Notes: generated by a model not told the origin, from the letters alone. DNA of 64,000 bases from JACNJF01 sp050288105 (GCA_050288105.1 JBNKDE010000014.1:42132-106131), one strand, 5' to 3'. Positions 1-8,859 are shown, numbered from the stretch's first letter. Numbers and translations are program-made.

Positions 1-281
1 TACCTGCCTATATACCTATCGTTGAAAAACGTAAAGACACCGCATTTACCCAGGCACAAAGAGATTTTCAACTTTATCGGCGTGGTCGCTATGTGGAATT
101 CAACCTGGTCTATGACAGAGGCACCTTATTTGGCCTGCAATCCGGTGGACGTACCGAATCGATTCTGATGTCACTACCCCCCGTTGTCCACTGGAAATAC
201 AATTACCAGCCAGAGCCCGGCTCAGCAGAAGCTGAACTTTACGAAACCTATCTGACCCCCAAAGACTGGATCAATGAATAA
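1..281 (+). CDS. hemF: Coproporphyrinogen III oxidase, aerobic (C-terminal part)
   Basis: Only the C-terminal 92 or so residues lie in the window; the frame is open from base 3 and the gene begins upstream. HemF uses O2 to decarboxylate coproporphyrinogen III to protoporphyrinogen IX in cytoplasmic haem synthesis. The visible part carries the very conserved family C-terminus: YVEFNLVYDRGT, then LFGLQSGGRTESILMSLPP, and a terminal acidic stretch ending LTPKDW. This stretch helps form the active site and dimer interface in the family. The internal GTG at 93 is not a start, because homology continues upstream in frame. The next gene overlaps its last 8 bases, so the two are probably co-translated. 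Confidence 0.93.
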   Translation, partial: PAYIPIVEKRKDTAFTQAQRDFQLYRRGRYVEFNLVYDRGTLFGLQSGGRTESILMSLPPVVHWKYNYQPEPGSAEAELYETYLTPKDWINE

Positions 282-696
282 ACCACCAAGCCCTAACTTT
301 CCTGAGATTGAAATCACCTCAGAAAACAAATGTGATCTATGCACCAACTCAAAATGTTGTACCTACATCACCCAGCATATCGATACGCCCAAATCCAAAT
401 ATGATTTCGAAATCCTGTTATGGCAAATTTCTCATAAAAAGGTAGCTGTATACAAAGATGAAGATGGATGGTTCATCATCTTTGAAACCGAATGCCTGCA
501 CCTGGAAATGGATGGTCGATGTGGGATCTACCAGGATCGCCCCACCATTTGTCGTAGTCATTCCAATGATTATTGTGAATTCGATGCCCCCGCCGAAGAA
601 GGCTTTGAACTGTGGTTTCCAGACTATGATTCGTTGCTTGCTTACTGTAAAAAACGCTTCAGGAAGTGGAGCACGGGAAATCCACCACCAGAATAA
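274..696 (+). CDS. YkgJ-type cysteine-cluster protein (putative Zn/Fe-chelating)
   Basis: A 140-residue cytoplasmic protein that overlaps the end of hemF by 8 bases. It has the UPF0153/YkgJ pattern: a first cluster CDLCTNSKCC (residues 20-29) and a second with ECLHLEMDGRCGIYQDRP followed by TICRSH (about 73-96). The family is thought to bind a metal ion through these cysteines, but its biochemical role is not established. There is no signal peptide or membrane segment. Coupling to hemF may reflect a metal or haem link, which is inference only. The start is the ATG inside hemF, preceded by GGATCA. Confidence 0.8.
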   Translation: MNKPPSPNFPEIEITSENKCDLCTNSKCCTYITQHIDTPKSKYDFEILLWQISHKKVAVYKDEDGWFIIFETECLHLEMDGRCGIYQDRPTICRSHSNDYCEFDAPAEEGFELWFPDYDSLLAYCKKRFRKWSTGNPPPE

Positions 697-706
697 AGTA
701 ACAGAG

Positions 707-1312
707 TCAACCTGCCGCCAGTAATTTTCGCAAATCGACGGCGATTATCTGTGGATCTTCTTCGTGAGGTTCGTAAAACTGGATTACCCCACGCTGGTCG
801 ATGAGATAGATAACAGAACTGTGATCAATCACATAGCCCATCGCAGAATCTTTCAGAGGTACTTTCTCATAGATCACATTGTACTGACGCGCTATCTTAT
901 CGATATGTTCGCGGTTATCTCCAGTCAGGCCCACATAACCAGGGTTAAACCCCTTAACAAAGATATCCAGTGCTCTTGGTGTATCCCTTTCAAAATCTAC
1001 CGAGACAAATATACCCTGTACCTTTGCTGCCTGTTCAGGAGAGAGTAATTTAATCGCTTCAGTCAGGTTATACAGAGAGGTCGGACAGATATCTGGACAT
1101 GACATATAACCGAAATAAAGCGCGACAACCTTACCCTTGTAGTCACTTAGGGATACGGGGCCATTCACAGACTGCAGTGTAAAATCCCCACCTGCGCCTG
1201 GGATAAGGTCGCTACCCTGTCTGACCAGGTATTGTTGTGCGAGTAAAATACCGCCAAAAAAACAGACGGCAATGACCCAGAAATAAACCGTTTTTGAGTT
1301 TTTCGCTTGCAT
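707..1312 (-). CDS. SCO1/SenC/PrrC family copper chaperone
   Basis: A 201-residue membrane-anchored, thioredoxin-fold protein that helps build the CuA centre of cytochrome c oxidase. The N-terminal hydrophobic segment (about residues 9-26) is an uncleaved anchor with the domain in the periplasm. The copper ligands expected for the family are present: the CPDIC motif (Cys72, Cys76) and His164 in VIDHSS. It lies 10 bases downstream of the PCuAC gene on the same strand, forming a two-gene copper-delivery operon. The oxidase genes themselves are not in the window. It converges on the YkgJ-type gene with only 10 bases between them and no visible hairpin. Confidence 0.93.
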   Translation of the reverse strand: MQAKNSKTVYFWVIAVCFFGGILLAQQYLVRQGSDLIPGAGGDFTLQSVNGPVSLSDYKGKVVALYFGYMSCPDICPTSLYNLTEAIKLLSPEQAAKVQGIFVSVDFERDTPRALDIFVKGFNPGYVGLTGDNREHIDKIARQYNVIYEKVPLKDSAMGYVIDHSSVIYLIDQRGVIQFYEPHEEDPQIIAVDLRKLLAAG

Positions 1313-1322
1313 GATTTTGATG

Positions 1323-1787
1323 CTAGTGTTTTTTGTTTTCGTGACCTTTCATAGCGGGCTTCATCATCACCCTGTGTATGGGCACCGAAATCAGCTGATG
1401 ACTGCCATCAGAAAATCCGAGATCAACATCTACCGATTCACCAACATTCAGATCGCGCAGCAGGCCAATAAACATAATATGCAGACCGCCGGGTTCAAGT
1501 ACCACGGTTTGATTCGAAGGCAGGTCAATCTTATCGATCTTGCGCATGCGCATAACGCCACTGTCATTTACATGTGTATGCAGCTCGACTACCTTAGCTG
1601 CGTCGCTACTCGCGCTAACCAGTTCTGCATGCTCACCCTGATTAGTAATCTGCATAAAAACGGCAGAGTTTCTCTGGTCCTTAATCGCAGAACGCGCGAA
1701 CGCGTTGTCTATGACCAGATTATTGGATACTTCTGCCAGGGCTGGAAAACTAAACAGCAATACTGCAAGAAAATACAAACGTTTCAT
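1323..1787 (-). CDS. Periplasmic copper chaperone PCu(A)C
   Basis: A protein of about 154 residues with a cleavable signal peptide. The ATG at 1787 (MKRLYFLAV) is preferred over an in-frame TTG at 1799 because it places the basic n-region correctly. The mature domain is the cupredoxin-like DUF461/PCuAC fold. Its Cu(I) ligands are visible as His70 (VELH), Met79 or Met81 (GVMRMRK), and His103 with Met105 (GGLHIMF). The family passes copper to the SCO protein or directly to subunit II of haem-copper oxidases. The SCO gene follows 10 bases downstream, which supports the same role here. Confidence 0.92.
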   Translation of the reverse strand: MKRLYFLAVLLFSFPALAEVSNNLVIDNAFARSAIKDQRNSAVFMQITNQGEHAELVSASSDAAKVVELHTHVNDSGVMRMRKIDKIDLPSNQTVVLEPGGLHIMFIGLLRDLNVGESVDVDLGFSDGSHQLISVPIHRVMMKPAMKGHENKKH

Positions 1788-1910
1788 CAAAGCATCCAAT
1801 TGTAAAAAGGACTGGATATTACCCTAAACAGCCCTGCAGGTGTAGGGACAATTTGTCACAGCAAAGCGCACACAAAACATTCATTCTGTATCGAGCCCAG
1901 GCGGGAAGTC

Positions 1911-4900
1911 TCAGGCTAGCGAAACCCTGACGTTTTTAGGATTCGACTTAAGCTGCTGCAACTGGCTCTCGAGTCGATCCAGCACCTGTTTTGATGTCTC
2001 TTCAGGCTTCACCTCGGTCACTGACGCCACAAGGTCAAAATGCACACGGTGACCCAGATCATTGGACTGAATATCTTGCTGAATCGCGCTTAACATAGCT
2101 AGCGCCTGGTCACCATTCGAGCCTGGCAATACCAGCATGAAACAACTTTCATCCCAACGCGCCAGGATATCGGTGCCTTTTAAATGAGAATGGATAATAT
2201 GCGAAATCGACAGAATGACATCGTCGTATAGCTGATTTTCTAACTGATCCTTAATCGTTTTGATATCTATATCCATTAAAATCAAAGAGAGCGGTTCACA
2301 TTGATAGTGACTGCGTTTTAGCTCCTGCTGCATAAATTCACACAAATACGAACGCGTCAGCGCCCCGGTTAATTCGTCACGGGGTTTATCGGTATGCCCT
2401 GTTAGATCGACGATACGACGACTCATCACTTCAGATAGATTGCGATACAGCCGCATCGAGATCCTTGGATGAAATAAACCCAGCTGGCGGATACCGCTCC
2501 ATTTCATCTCCAGCGCGCGAACCTTTTCCTGCGCAGTTACTCGAGACATACGCTCACGCTGTGATAACTCCGCAACTTCCCCAAACAGATCCCCGGCCTT
2601 CAGGTAGCCCAGGGTGTGAACAGATCCATCGGAATCGCGATGTGTCGCTTTTGCAGAGCCTTCCAGCAATACAAAAAAGGTATCGCCCTGCACACCCTGG
2701 TCAACGATCACATCCCCTCTTTTGAACTCTCGAATAGCCCCGGAAAGAATCGCGCGCTTAATTTGAAAGCTTTTCAGCCCTTTGAATACAGGGCTATTTT
2801 TTAATACATCATCTTTCAGGTTGAGTGAAAGCATATCCCATACTGAAATGAGCCGAATAAAGGACAACAAAACCGGTGTCAGTACAAAGGTTGAGAACAT
2901 TGCCAGCACCATTACCAGAGCGCTCAATGCCCCAAAGTAAATCACTGGCTGAAAACTCGACAGCATCAATGTTGCGAATCCCAGCGCCAGCGCAATAGAG
3001 GTCGTGGTAATCGGGGTTGCTTCATGCAGAATGGTTTTTCTAAGCGCCAGCTCAACATCGTCGGTACCACGGGTAAAGAAATGATAGCGTGTCAGAAAAT
3101 GTATCGTGTCATCCACACAGATACCCAGAGCGATTACAGCCACCATGGTAGTACCTGAATCCAGTGGGATCTGGTAATACCCCATCACCCCAAACAGGAC
3201 CACGACGGAAAAAACGTTAGGGACCAGCGCGATTATGCCAGCACGAAAATCCAGAAATAGAATAGACACCAGCAGCAATATCACCACCACCATTAAAAAC
3301 AGTGACTGAATCTGCCCCCAGGCCAGCGCATCAGCGGCCTTGTTACTCAATACCGAGTCTCCGGTCAGGGTGATCTGCATACGCGACTTTAAATCGTGCC
3401 GGATATAGTCCTCAATTTCCTGGAAAGCCTGCTTCAACTTTTCCGAATTACCCTGGTTATGACGAACCAGAATGCGCGTACTGCTATAATCAGGGTTCAC
3501 ATAAGCGCTCACCGCACCAAACTGTACGAACTGCATGTACACCTCAATCACTTCATCCTCAAACGGCAGGCGGGGCTCACTAATGCCTTCCATGGCCTTA
3601 TGCGTGAGCTTGATAAAATCTGCAAAAGAAAAGCTTTTATCGAACACACCCTGCTGCGCAATAAACTGTTGGATCTTTTCAATATCCTCCAGGTATCTTA
3701 CTTTTTTAAAGGTACCCTCGATCGCAGAATCCAGGATGATGGAAAAGGTCTGCATGCCTGATAAATCCTGATGAATCTGATCAGCACGTTGACGCACCTC
3801 CGAATCGTCACTGAAATAGGCCATCGTATCGTTATTGACCTCTAAAAACTGCGCTCCCCAGGCAAAATACCCGGCAATAACCATTAACAGTAATAAGGTG
3901 GTTTTCTTGATGCGCATCACCACAGAAAAAATACCGACGGCGACACTCTGAAACTTGTTCTGCCTAAGTGTTAAATGCGTGTTTTTCCCGCCAAATAAAC
4001 GCAGATAGGCAGGAACAAATAGTGTCGTGACCAGGAAGTTAATCCCCAACCCACCGGATACCAGCCAGCCGAACTCCTGCAATAGTTCGAGATCGCTCAC
4101 CGTAATAGAGACAAAGCCAGCAGCCGTGGTTAAAAAAGCCAGCATCACTGCCAGATGCTGATTCACCGGAAGGCGCTTAACGGCTTCATCCCGCGACAGT
4201 CCTTCGCGCAGACCGCTGTGGTACTCAGCCATCAGATGTACATCTTCGGTTGAGCCGATAATAATCAGTAAAGCGGGAATAATAGAGGTTAGTACATTAA
4301 CTGGAATTTCCATCCAGGCCATGTAGGACAGGGTCAGGACGATACTGATAATCGCTGAAGAAAGCGGCACGATAGAACAGTTTAGTCTGCCCATACTCAG
4401 CCCCAGCACGACCAGCAGCATGGCCAGGGCAGCAGGCATAATCGACTTCATATCGATCTGTATCTGTCGCGAAATCTGGTCTCGCACATAGGGGGAGCTC
4501 ATCTGAAATGCGTTATCCAGAACAGCCTTAAGGGGTTCCAGCTCACGCTCAATAGCCCCAGTGATTTCAGCATCCCTGCCCAGACGCTTGGAAGTCTGCT
4601 CAATGAACAGATTAATCGCCATGGTCTGATGATCCGACGAGAGCAGGTTTTTATCCACCAGGGTATTGGCTGCGGCATCCTCCAGCAGCACTTTTATGTC
4701 TTCCACTTGCTGAGGAATTTCCAGCAGGAACGGCCTGGTTTCAATAAAACCATTCACCTCCTTTACATTCGGCACGTCAAATAACGAACTGGTCGAATGC
4801 ACAAAATCCAGTCGTTTCAGGCGCTTTACTGTTGCTCTGATCGCTTCCAGTTTAGCGGGTTGAAACAGGTCCTTATCCGACAGGATCAGCATAACAACGT

Positions 4901-5093
4901 TATCTGATCCAAATTGCCTGACTGAATCCTGGTAAAACTTCCAGCTTGGGTCGGATTTTGCCAGCAGGCTTTGTGCCGAGATATCAAATTTAAGGTTCGA
5001 GATTTGTGGCGCAACCGAAGCTGTCAGCACCACCAGCGCCAGCAATACCAGACGCGGGTATAGAAAAGAAAAATTAAGTAACCACCTAACCAT
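1911..5093 (-). CDS. RND/MMPL transporter fused to cNMP-binding and degenerate GGDEF domains
   Basis: A 1060-residue inner-membrane protein in three parts. Residues 1 to about 740 are an RND/MMPL-type permease: a first TM helix at about 10-28, two large periplasmic loops and two bundles of TM helices, like hopanoid or lipid exporters and SSD-family proteins. Residues about 775-885 form a cyclic-nucleotide-binding (Crp-type) domain with FKRGDVIVDQG and GDLFGEVAEL. Residues about 900-1058 match a GGDEF domain (DELTGALTR, then LILMDID), but the signature GG(D/E)EF reads RWDES at 979-983, so cyclase activity is unlikely. The cytoplasmic part probably senses a nucleotide and tunes transport; the cargo is unknown. 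No membrane-fusion or outer-membrane partner is adjacent, and the gene stands alone. Confidence 0.85.
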   Translation of the reverse strand: MVRWLLNFSFLYPRLVLLALVVLTASVAPQISNLKFDISAQSLLAKSDPSWKFYQDSVRQFGSDNVVMLILSDKDLFQPAKLEAIRATVKRLKRLDFVHSTSSLFDVPNVKEVNGFIETRPFLLEIPQQVEDIKVLLEDAAANTLVDKNLLSSDHQTMAINLFIEQTSKRLGRDAEITGAIERELEPLKAVLDNAFQMSSPYVRDQISRQIQIDMKSIMPAALAMLLVVLGLSMGRLNCSIVPLSSAIISIVLTLSYMAWMEIPVNVLTSIIPALLIIIGSTEDVHLMAEYHSGLREGLSRDEAVKRLPVNQHLAVMLAFLTTAAGFVSITVSDLELLQEFGWLVSGGLGINFLVTTLFVPAYLRLFGGKNTHLTLRQNKFQSVAVGIFSVVMRIKKTTLLLLMVIAGYFAWGAQFLEVNNDTMAYFSDDSEVRQRADQIHQDLSGMQTFSIILDSAIEGTFKKVRYLEDIEKIQQFIAQQGVFDKSFSFADFIKLTHKAMEGISEPRLPFEDEVIEVYMQFVQFGAVSAYVNPDYSSTRILVRHNQGNSEKLKQAFQEIEDYIRHDLKSRMQITLTGDSVLSNKAADALAWGQIQSLFLMVVVILLLVSILFLDFRAGIIALVPNVFSVVVLFGVMGYYQIPLDSGTTMVAVIALGICVDDTIHFLTRYHFFTRGTDDVELALRKTILHEATPITTTSIALALGFATLMLSSFQPVIYFGALSALVMVLAMFSTFVLTPVLLSFIRLISVWDMLSLNLKDDVLKNSPVFKGLKSFQIKRAILSGAIREFKRGDVIVDQGVQGDTFFVLLEGSAKATHRDSDGSVHTLGYLKAGDLFGEVAELSQRERMSRVTAQEKVRALEMKWSGIRQLGLFHPRISMRLYRNLSEVMSRRIVDLTGHTDKPRDELTGALTRSYLCEFMQQELKRSHYQCEPLSLILMDIDIKTIKDQLENQLYDDVILSISHIIHSHLKGTDILARWDESCFMLVLPGSNGDQALAMLSAIQQDIQSNDLGHRVHFDLVASVTEVKPEETSKQVLDRLESQLQQLKSNPKNVRVSLA

Positions 5094-5149
5094 GCAATAT
5101 TTGGTCTCACGCCTCGCGCAACAGGAAAATAGGCAGAACTGCCCATAAA

Positions 5150-5175
5150 GGTATATTAGATTTTGTTAATATACC
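5150..5175. promoter_or_regulatory. Perfect 9-bp inverted repeat upstream of the RND fusion gene
   Basis: GGTATATTA, an 8-base spacer, then TAATATACC, about 57 bases upstream of the RND-fusion ATG. The symmetry and AT-richness look like a binding site for a dimeric regulator or an AT-rich hairpin. There is no T-run to make it a convincing terminator. Which regulator, if any, is unknown. Confidence 0.4.
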
Positions 5176-5267
5176 GCTGAAGTTTTAAATAGCAACCTTT
5201 TCTTATGGATAACAGCACCAGTTAACAAACTAGCCGATGAAAAGACCGCGTCAGACGGGGACTGAGG

Positions 5268-5702
5268 TTAAAAATCGATATGCTCTGACAACAATTGCAT
5301 CACCTCGCGCCAGCTCTTTTCTGCTTCAGGGCCAACCTGCTGAAAAATCTCGCCAAAGCGTTTGCGCTGTTCGCCAGTTAATTGCGCCTCCAGTTCGGTT
5401 CCACTGCGAGTTAACGACAGGCGCTTTATGCGGCGGTCACTATCATCGGTTTGATACCGAATAAATTCATGATCAAGCAACTGCTTTAATGGTCGATTCA
5501 GGTATTGCTTGCTGACCTGCAGAATCTGCAATAGCTGGGAAATACTGCATTGCGGATTACGCCCGATAAAGTACAGCAGACGGTGATGTATACGACTCAT
5601 TCCCAGCTTTGCCAGTCGTTGATCCTGTTTATAGACCATAGCCCTGAAACCAAAAAACATCGCTTCAAGCGCAAGATTTAATTCCTGTTCTCTATTCATC
5701 AT
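5268..5702 (-). CDS. MarR-family transcriptional regulator
   Basis: A 144-residue winged-helix DNA-binding protein. Residues about 28-100 hold the MarR fold: the helix-turn-helix at CSISQLLQILQVSKQYLNRP, then the wing (IRYQTDDSDRRIKRLSLT), with flanking dimerisation helices. It is transcribed away from the branched-chain aminotransferase gene. The intergenic region carries two nearly identical 15-bp palindromes suited to a MarR dimer, so it very likely represses itself and its neighbour. A TATAAT box on the minus strand (5735-5730) would place its own start near operator 1. The effector is not evident; an amino acid or keto acid would fit the neighbour, which is inference. Confidence 0.88.
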   Translation of the reverse strand: MMNREQELNLALEAMFFGFRAMVYKQDQRLAKLGMSRIHHRLLYFIGRNPQCSISQLLQILQVSKQYLNRPLKQLLDHEFIRYQTDDSDRRIKRLSLTRSGTELEAQLTGEQRKRFGEIFQQVGPEAEKSWREVMQLLSEHIDF

Positions 5703-5714
5703 CGTAATAAATAA

Positions 5715-5729
5715 GTCAATACTATTGAC
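5715..5729. promoter_or_regulatory. MarR operator 1
   Basis: GTCAATACTATTGAC, a perfect 15-bp palindrome (six-base arms around ACT). It overlaps the -35 box of the aminotransferase promoter and lies just upstream of the marR start. It shares the pattern GTCAWTAYTATTGAC with operator 2, 44 bases away. Confidence 0.7.
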
Positions 5730-5754
5730 ATTATAAAATGAGCTTCTGCATAAT
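5725..5754 (+). promoter_or_regulatory. Sigma-70 promoter of the branched-chain aminotransferase gene
   Basis: -35 TTGACA (5725-5730), an 18-base spacer, and -10 CATAAT (5749-5754). The -35 shares bases with operator 1 and the predicted start (about 5761) falls inside operator 2, an arrangement that allows tight repression by the divergent MarR protein. Confidence 0.65.
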
Positions 5755-5758
5755 AATA

Positions 5759-5775
5759 GGTCATTATTATTGACC
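5759..5775. promoter_or_regulatory. MarR operator 2
   Basis: GGTCATTATTATTGACC, a near-perfect palindrome whose core GTCATTATTATTGAC differs from operator 1 at two positions. It covers the expected transcription start of the aminotransferase gene and ends 15 bases before its ATG. Confidence 0.65.
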
Positions 5776-5790
5776 TTTAAGGACGCACCT

Positions 5791-6663
5791 ATGAATCAAC
5801 AAGCTGTTTGCTGGATGAACGGTCAAATCCAGCCTGCGCATCAGGCCCATATCTCAGTCTTTGACCACGGTTTACTGTACGGGGATGGTATATTTGAAGG
5901 ATTAAGGTTTTATTATGGCAAGACCTTTATGCTGCATGCTCATCTGCAAAGACTGCAACAATCGGCTGATGCCATTGCCTTAACCCTGCCGTATTCAATG
6001 CCACAAATCGAACAGGCTATTGAGCAATTGATTGCCCAGTATCACAGCGACTCCGGCTACCTGCGACTGGTGGTTACGCGCGGCAAGGGATCATTAGGTA
6101 TAGATCCATTGAAGTGTGAGAAAGCGTCCCTGTTCATCATCGCCGATGAACTGTCCGTGGTGAATAACAAACACCTCGAACAGGGCATTAAGCTGCACGT
6201 AGCCAGTACCAGACGGACACCCGCGCAATGCCTGGACCCGAAGATTAAAAGCCTGAATTACCTGAACAATATCCTTGCACGCATCGAAGCCAATCATGCA
6301 GGTATGGATGAAGCCCTTATGCTCAATCTGCAGGGCTATGTCAGCGAAGGCAGCGTAGATAATATATTTATTATCACCCAGGGTGGTTTAAAAACCCCGG
6401 CCCTGAGTGATGGCCTGTTGCAAGGCATCACCCGCGAAGTGATTATCAACATCGCCAGCGAGCTGGGCATAAGCTGTACGCAAACCAGTCTTACACCCGA
6501 TGACCTAATGCAGGCAGATGAGTGTTTCCTGACAGGGACAGGCGCTGAATTGATTGCGGTAAGCCAGATTGATCAACATGTTTTTACCGCACCGGCTAAA
6601 CCCTTACTACCCGATATTTCGCGCGCATTCCGGCACAGGATCCAGCAGCTATGTGCGACCTGA
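5791..6663 (+). CDS. Branched-chain amino acid aminotransferase-like, PLP fold type IV
   Basis: A 290-residue cytoplasmic enzyme exchanging amino groups between amino acids and 2-oxo acids. The ATG at 5791 is chosen over an in-frame TTG at 5770: it has AAGGA seven bases upstream and the TTG lies inside operator 2. Class IV signatures are present: FDHGLLYGDGIFEGLR near the N-terminus, the PLP lysine in KIKSLNYLNN, SEGSVDNIFI and LLQGITREVI. The overall pattern suits IlvE-type branched-chain transaminases. A D-amino acid or aminodeoxychorismate role cannot be ruled out, since a second class IV gene lies at 34.2-35.1 kb. MarR control suggests an inducible, perhaps catabolic, use. Confidence 0.85.
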   Translation: MNQQAVCWMNGQIQPAHQAHISVFDHGLLYGDGIFEGLRFYYGKTFMLHAHLQRLQQSADAIALTLPYSMPQIEQAIEQLIAQYHSDSGYLRLVVTRGKGSLGIDPLKCEKASLFIIADELSVVNNKHLEQGIKLHVASTRRTPAQCLDPKIKSLNYLNNILARIEANHAGMDEALMLNLQGYVSEGSVDNIFIITQGGLKTPALSDGLLQGITREVIINIASELGISCTQTSLTPDDLMQADECFLTGTGAELIAVSQIDQHVFTAPAKPLLPDISRAFRHRIQQLCAT

Positions 6664-6724
6664 GCCAGGCAGCCGCTATTCATGTAGAGGGTTGCAAGCT
6701 GCGATATTGCGAATCGGGAATAAA

Positions 6725-7510
6725 TCAGGCGTGACGGAAAAATAAATCGTACAGCGTGAGTACAATTTCGATCACGATCAGAATGACAATATACCACTCC
6801 ACGCGCAAGGTACGCCGGTCCTGCAACAGGCTGAGCAGGGTTTCGGCGGTGCTGCTGATCAACTCCAGTTTGCGTTCCAGTGCCAGTTGCCGCTCACCGA
6901 TTTCGTATTCACTTTCCAGGTGATGCCACAGGCGATCGAGCTCAGGGTGCTCCCAGAGTACATCGGGTTTCTCGCCTACCAGGGCCCGACCGGTCATACG
7001 ATGCTGCAGTTGCAGGACCTCGCCGATATGATGCAGCAGGTCCTGTGCCCGGCCCTGCAGGCGGCCGGTCGAATGCATCCGTTCAGCCAGGGGTTCTATT
7101 CGATCAAATGCGCGCGCAATCTTTTGTTCACAGTCATCCAGAAATACTGTTTTAGCCAGGATATCGGCAACCACCTGTAGCCGAGGCACCGAGATGTCGT
7201 GAATAATGAAGCGCTCATTATCAATACGCTCTTCCATAGTCGGATCGACCACAATACTTAGCGTTTCCGACTGGGGCGGCTGCAGGGGTATGCGGACGTA
7301 GGGCTGTAACTCATTCAGAAAAGTCGCTTCGGCATCGGCAGGCGCATTAAAAAACACGGCCACGCCAAACCTGAAAAGCACCACAAACGACTGCTCTGCT
7401 AGCGCGATGGTAGTCGGGTCACGTGAGAGTACTTTCATCTGCGAAATGCGACGTGGCTCGATGCTGTTGCCAAACAGCACGGCTCTTGCCTGGATAGTTG
7501 TTTCTGGCAT
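6725..7510 (-). CDS. RMD1/YagE-family (DUF155) membrane protein
   Basis: A 261-residue protein with a mostly soluble body and one C-terminal membrane helix (about residues 238-255, WYIVILIVIEIVLTLYDL), so it is probably tail-anchored. The body matches the DUF155 family: an N-terminal beta-rich part with FRFGVAVFF and SIVVDPTMEER, then helical segments and the conserved EYEIGERQLALERKLELI before the anchor. Yeast members act in meiosis and mitochondrial translation, but bacterial function is not known. It stands alone, converging on the aminotransferase and divergent from the polyamine operon. Confidence 0.78.
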   Translation of the reverse strand: MPETTIQARAVLFGNSIEPRRISQMKVLSRDPTTIALAEQSFVVLFRFGVAVFFNAPADAEATFLNELQPYVRIPLQPPQSETLSIVVDPTMEERIDNERFIIHDISVPRLQVVADILAKTVFLDDCEQKIARAFDRIEPLAERMHSTGRLQGRAQDLLHHIGEVLQLQHRMTGRALVGEKPDVLWEHPELDRLWHHLESEYEIGERQLALERKLELISSTAETLLSLLQDRRTLRVEWYIVILIVIEIVLTLYDLFFRHA

Positions 7511-7753
7511 GGATCTAGATCCCTGTAAAATTAGAAGCAGGCCCCGAACAGGACGTCTCCTGTGTGCCTGCTATAAGCCCGAGGAGTCGAATTTACGGCG
7601 CTATCATGCGCCAGTATGAATCCAGTTTGCAATAGATATTTACTGCGCTAAAAAGGTAGTCTCCACAGCTAAAAAAGTACTGTACGCTTAGCCCTCAGCC
7701 AATTAACATATGCGCCTCGGCGCCATCCCGGCTCCTGTTTTTCGGGGATCAAA

Positions 7754-8848
7754 ATGAACCGTTCTCAAATATATTTTTCTTCTCTGCTGTTAGTGGTTTC
7801 AACGTTTGCCCGGGCCGAACAGGCCACGGTTAATATCTATAACTGGAATGATTACTTTGCTGAGGACACCCTGCAGCAGTTCGAATCTGCTACCGGGATC
7901 AAACCGGTTCTGGACCTGTACGATTCGAACGAGACTCTGGAAGCAAAATTACTCGCTGGCCATAGTGGTTATGATCTGGTATTTCCTACCGCCAGACCTT
8001 TTGCGGCGCGCCAGATTAAAGCAAAAATTTACCAGGCACCTGCGCGCAATAAGCTGAGCGGCTGGAATAACCTTGACCCACAATTATTACAGACTCTGGT
8101 GGATATAGATCCCGGAAACCAGTACCTGGTGCCCTATATGTGGGGAACCACTGGCATTGGGATCAACGCCACTAAGGTCAGACAGCTACTCGGCAAAGAC
8201 ATGCCTGTGGATAGCTGGGGATTAATTTTCGACCCTGCGATCAGTGCAAAACTAAAAGACTGCGGTATCAGTCTGATGGATGATTCTACCGAAGTATTCG
8301 CAGCCGCCCTGGCCTACCTCGGGCTGGACCCCAGTTCGACCCGCAAACAGGATATCCAGGCCGCGCAGGAATTAATCACTCAGGCCAGAGCCAATATCCG
8401 CTATTTTCACTCATCGCAATACATCTCGGACCTGGCTAATGGCGACCTCTGTGTTGCACACGCCTACTCAGGTGATGCACTGCAGGCCGGCGATAGAGCT
8501 GAAGAAGCCAAAAATGGGGTCGAAGTGTCCTACATCATCCCCAAAGAAGGTGCTGTGCTGTGGGTTGACGTGATGGCAATACCGGCAGATGCACCGCATC
8601 CCGAGCAGGCAATGGCCTTTATCGATTTCATGCTGCAACCTGCAAATATCGCTGCCGCATCCAACTATGTGTATTACGCCAACCCCAACCTGGCCGCCAC
8701 TGAGTTACTGGATGAGGAACTGCGTAATCATCCCGGCATCTACCCCACAGCAGAAGTCAAACAGAAACTTTTTGTACTGAAGGAACGCTCCGATAAGGAG
8801 ATACGTAACATCAATCGTTTATGGACCCGCATTAAAGCAAACCGCTAA
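7754..8848 (+). CDS. potF: Putrescine/spermidine-binding periplasmic protein
   Basis: A 364-residue secreted binding protein, first gene of a four-gene ABC importer operon. A signal peptide spans about residues 1-21 (cut after ARA). The mature part has the PotD/PotF pattern: VNIYNWNDYF at the start, LLAGHSGYDLVFPTA, VPYMWGTTGIGIN in the hinge region and GAVLWVDVMAIP. It captures polyamines in the periplasm and delivers them to the PotHI permease. PotF-type (putrescine) is preferred over PotD from overall likeness, but the ligand is not proven by sequence. A GGGGATC site precedes the ATG. Confidence 0.9.
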   Translation: MNRSQIYFSSLLLVVSTFARAEQATVNIYNWNDYFAEDTLQQFESATGIKPVLDLYDSNETLEAKLLAGHSGYDLVFPTARPFAARQIKAKIYQAPARNKLSGWNNLDPQLLQTLVDIDPGNQYLVPYMWGTTGIGINATKVRQLLGKDMPVDSWGLIFDPAISAKLKDCGISLMDDSTEVFAAALAYLGLDPSSTRKQDIQAAQELITQARANIRYFHSSQYISDLANGDLCVAHAYSGDALQAGDRAEEAKNGVEVSYIIPKEGAVLWVDVMAIPADAPHPEQAMAFIDFMLQPANIAAASNYVYYANPNLAATELLDEELRNHPGIYPTAEVKQKLFVLKERSDKEIRNINRLWTRIKANR

Positions 8849-8859
8849 AGGGCGAAGGT

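Noticed and set aside
2465..2804. Plus-strand ORFs inside the RND fusion, pntAB, mrdA and other long genes
   Set aside because: They are antisense shadows with low-complexity or unpatterned sequence; the opposite strand carries clear family motifs.
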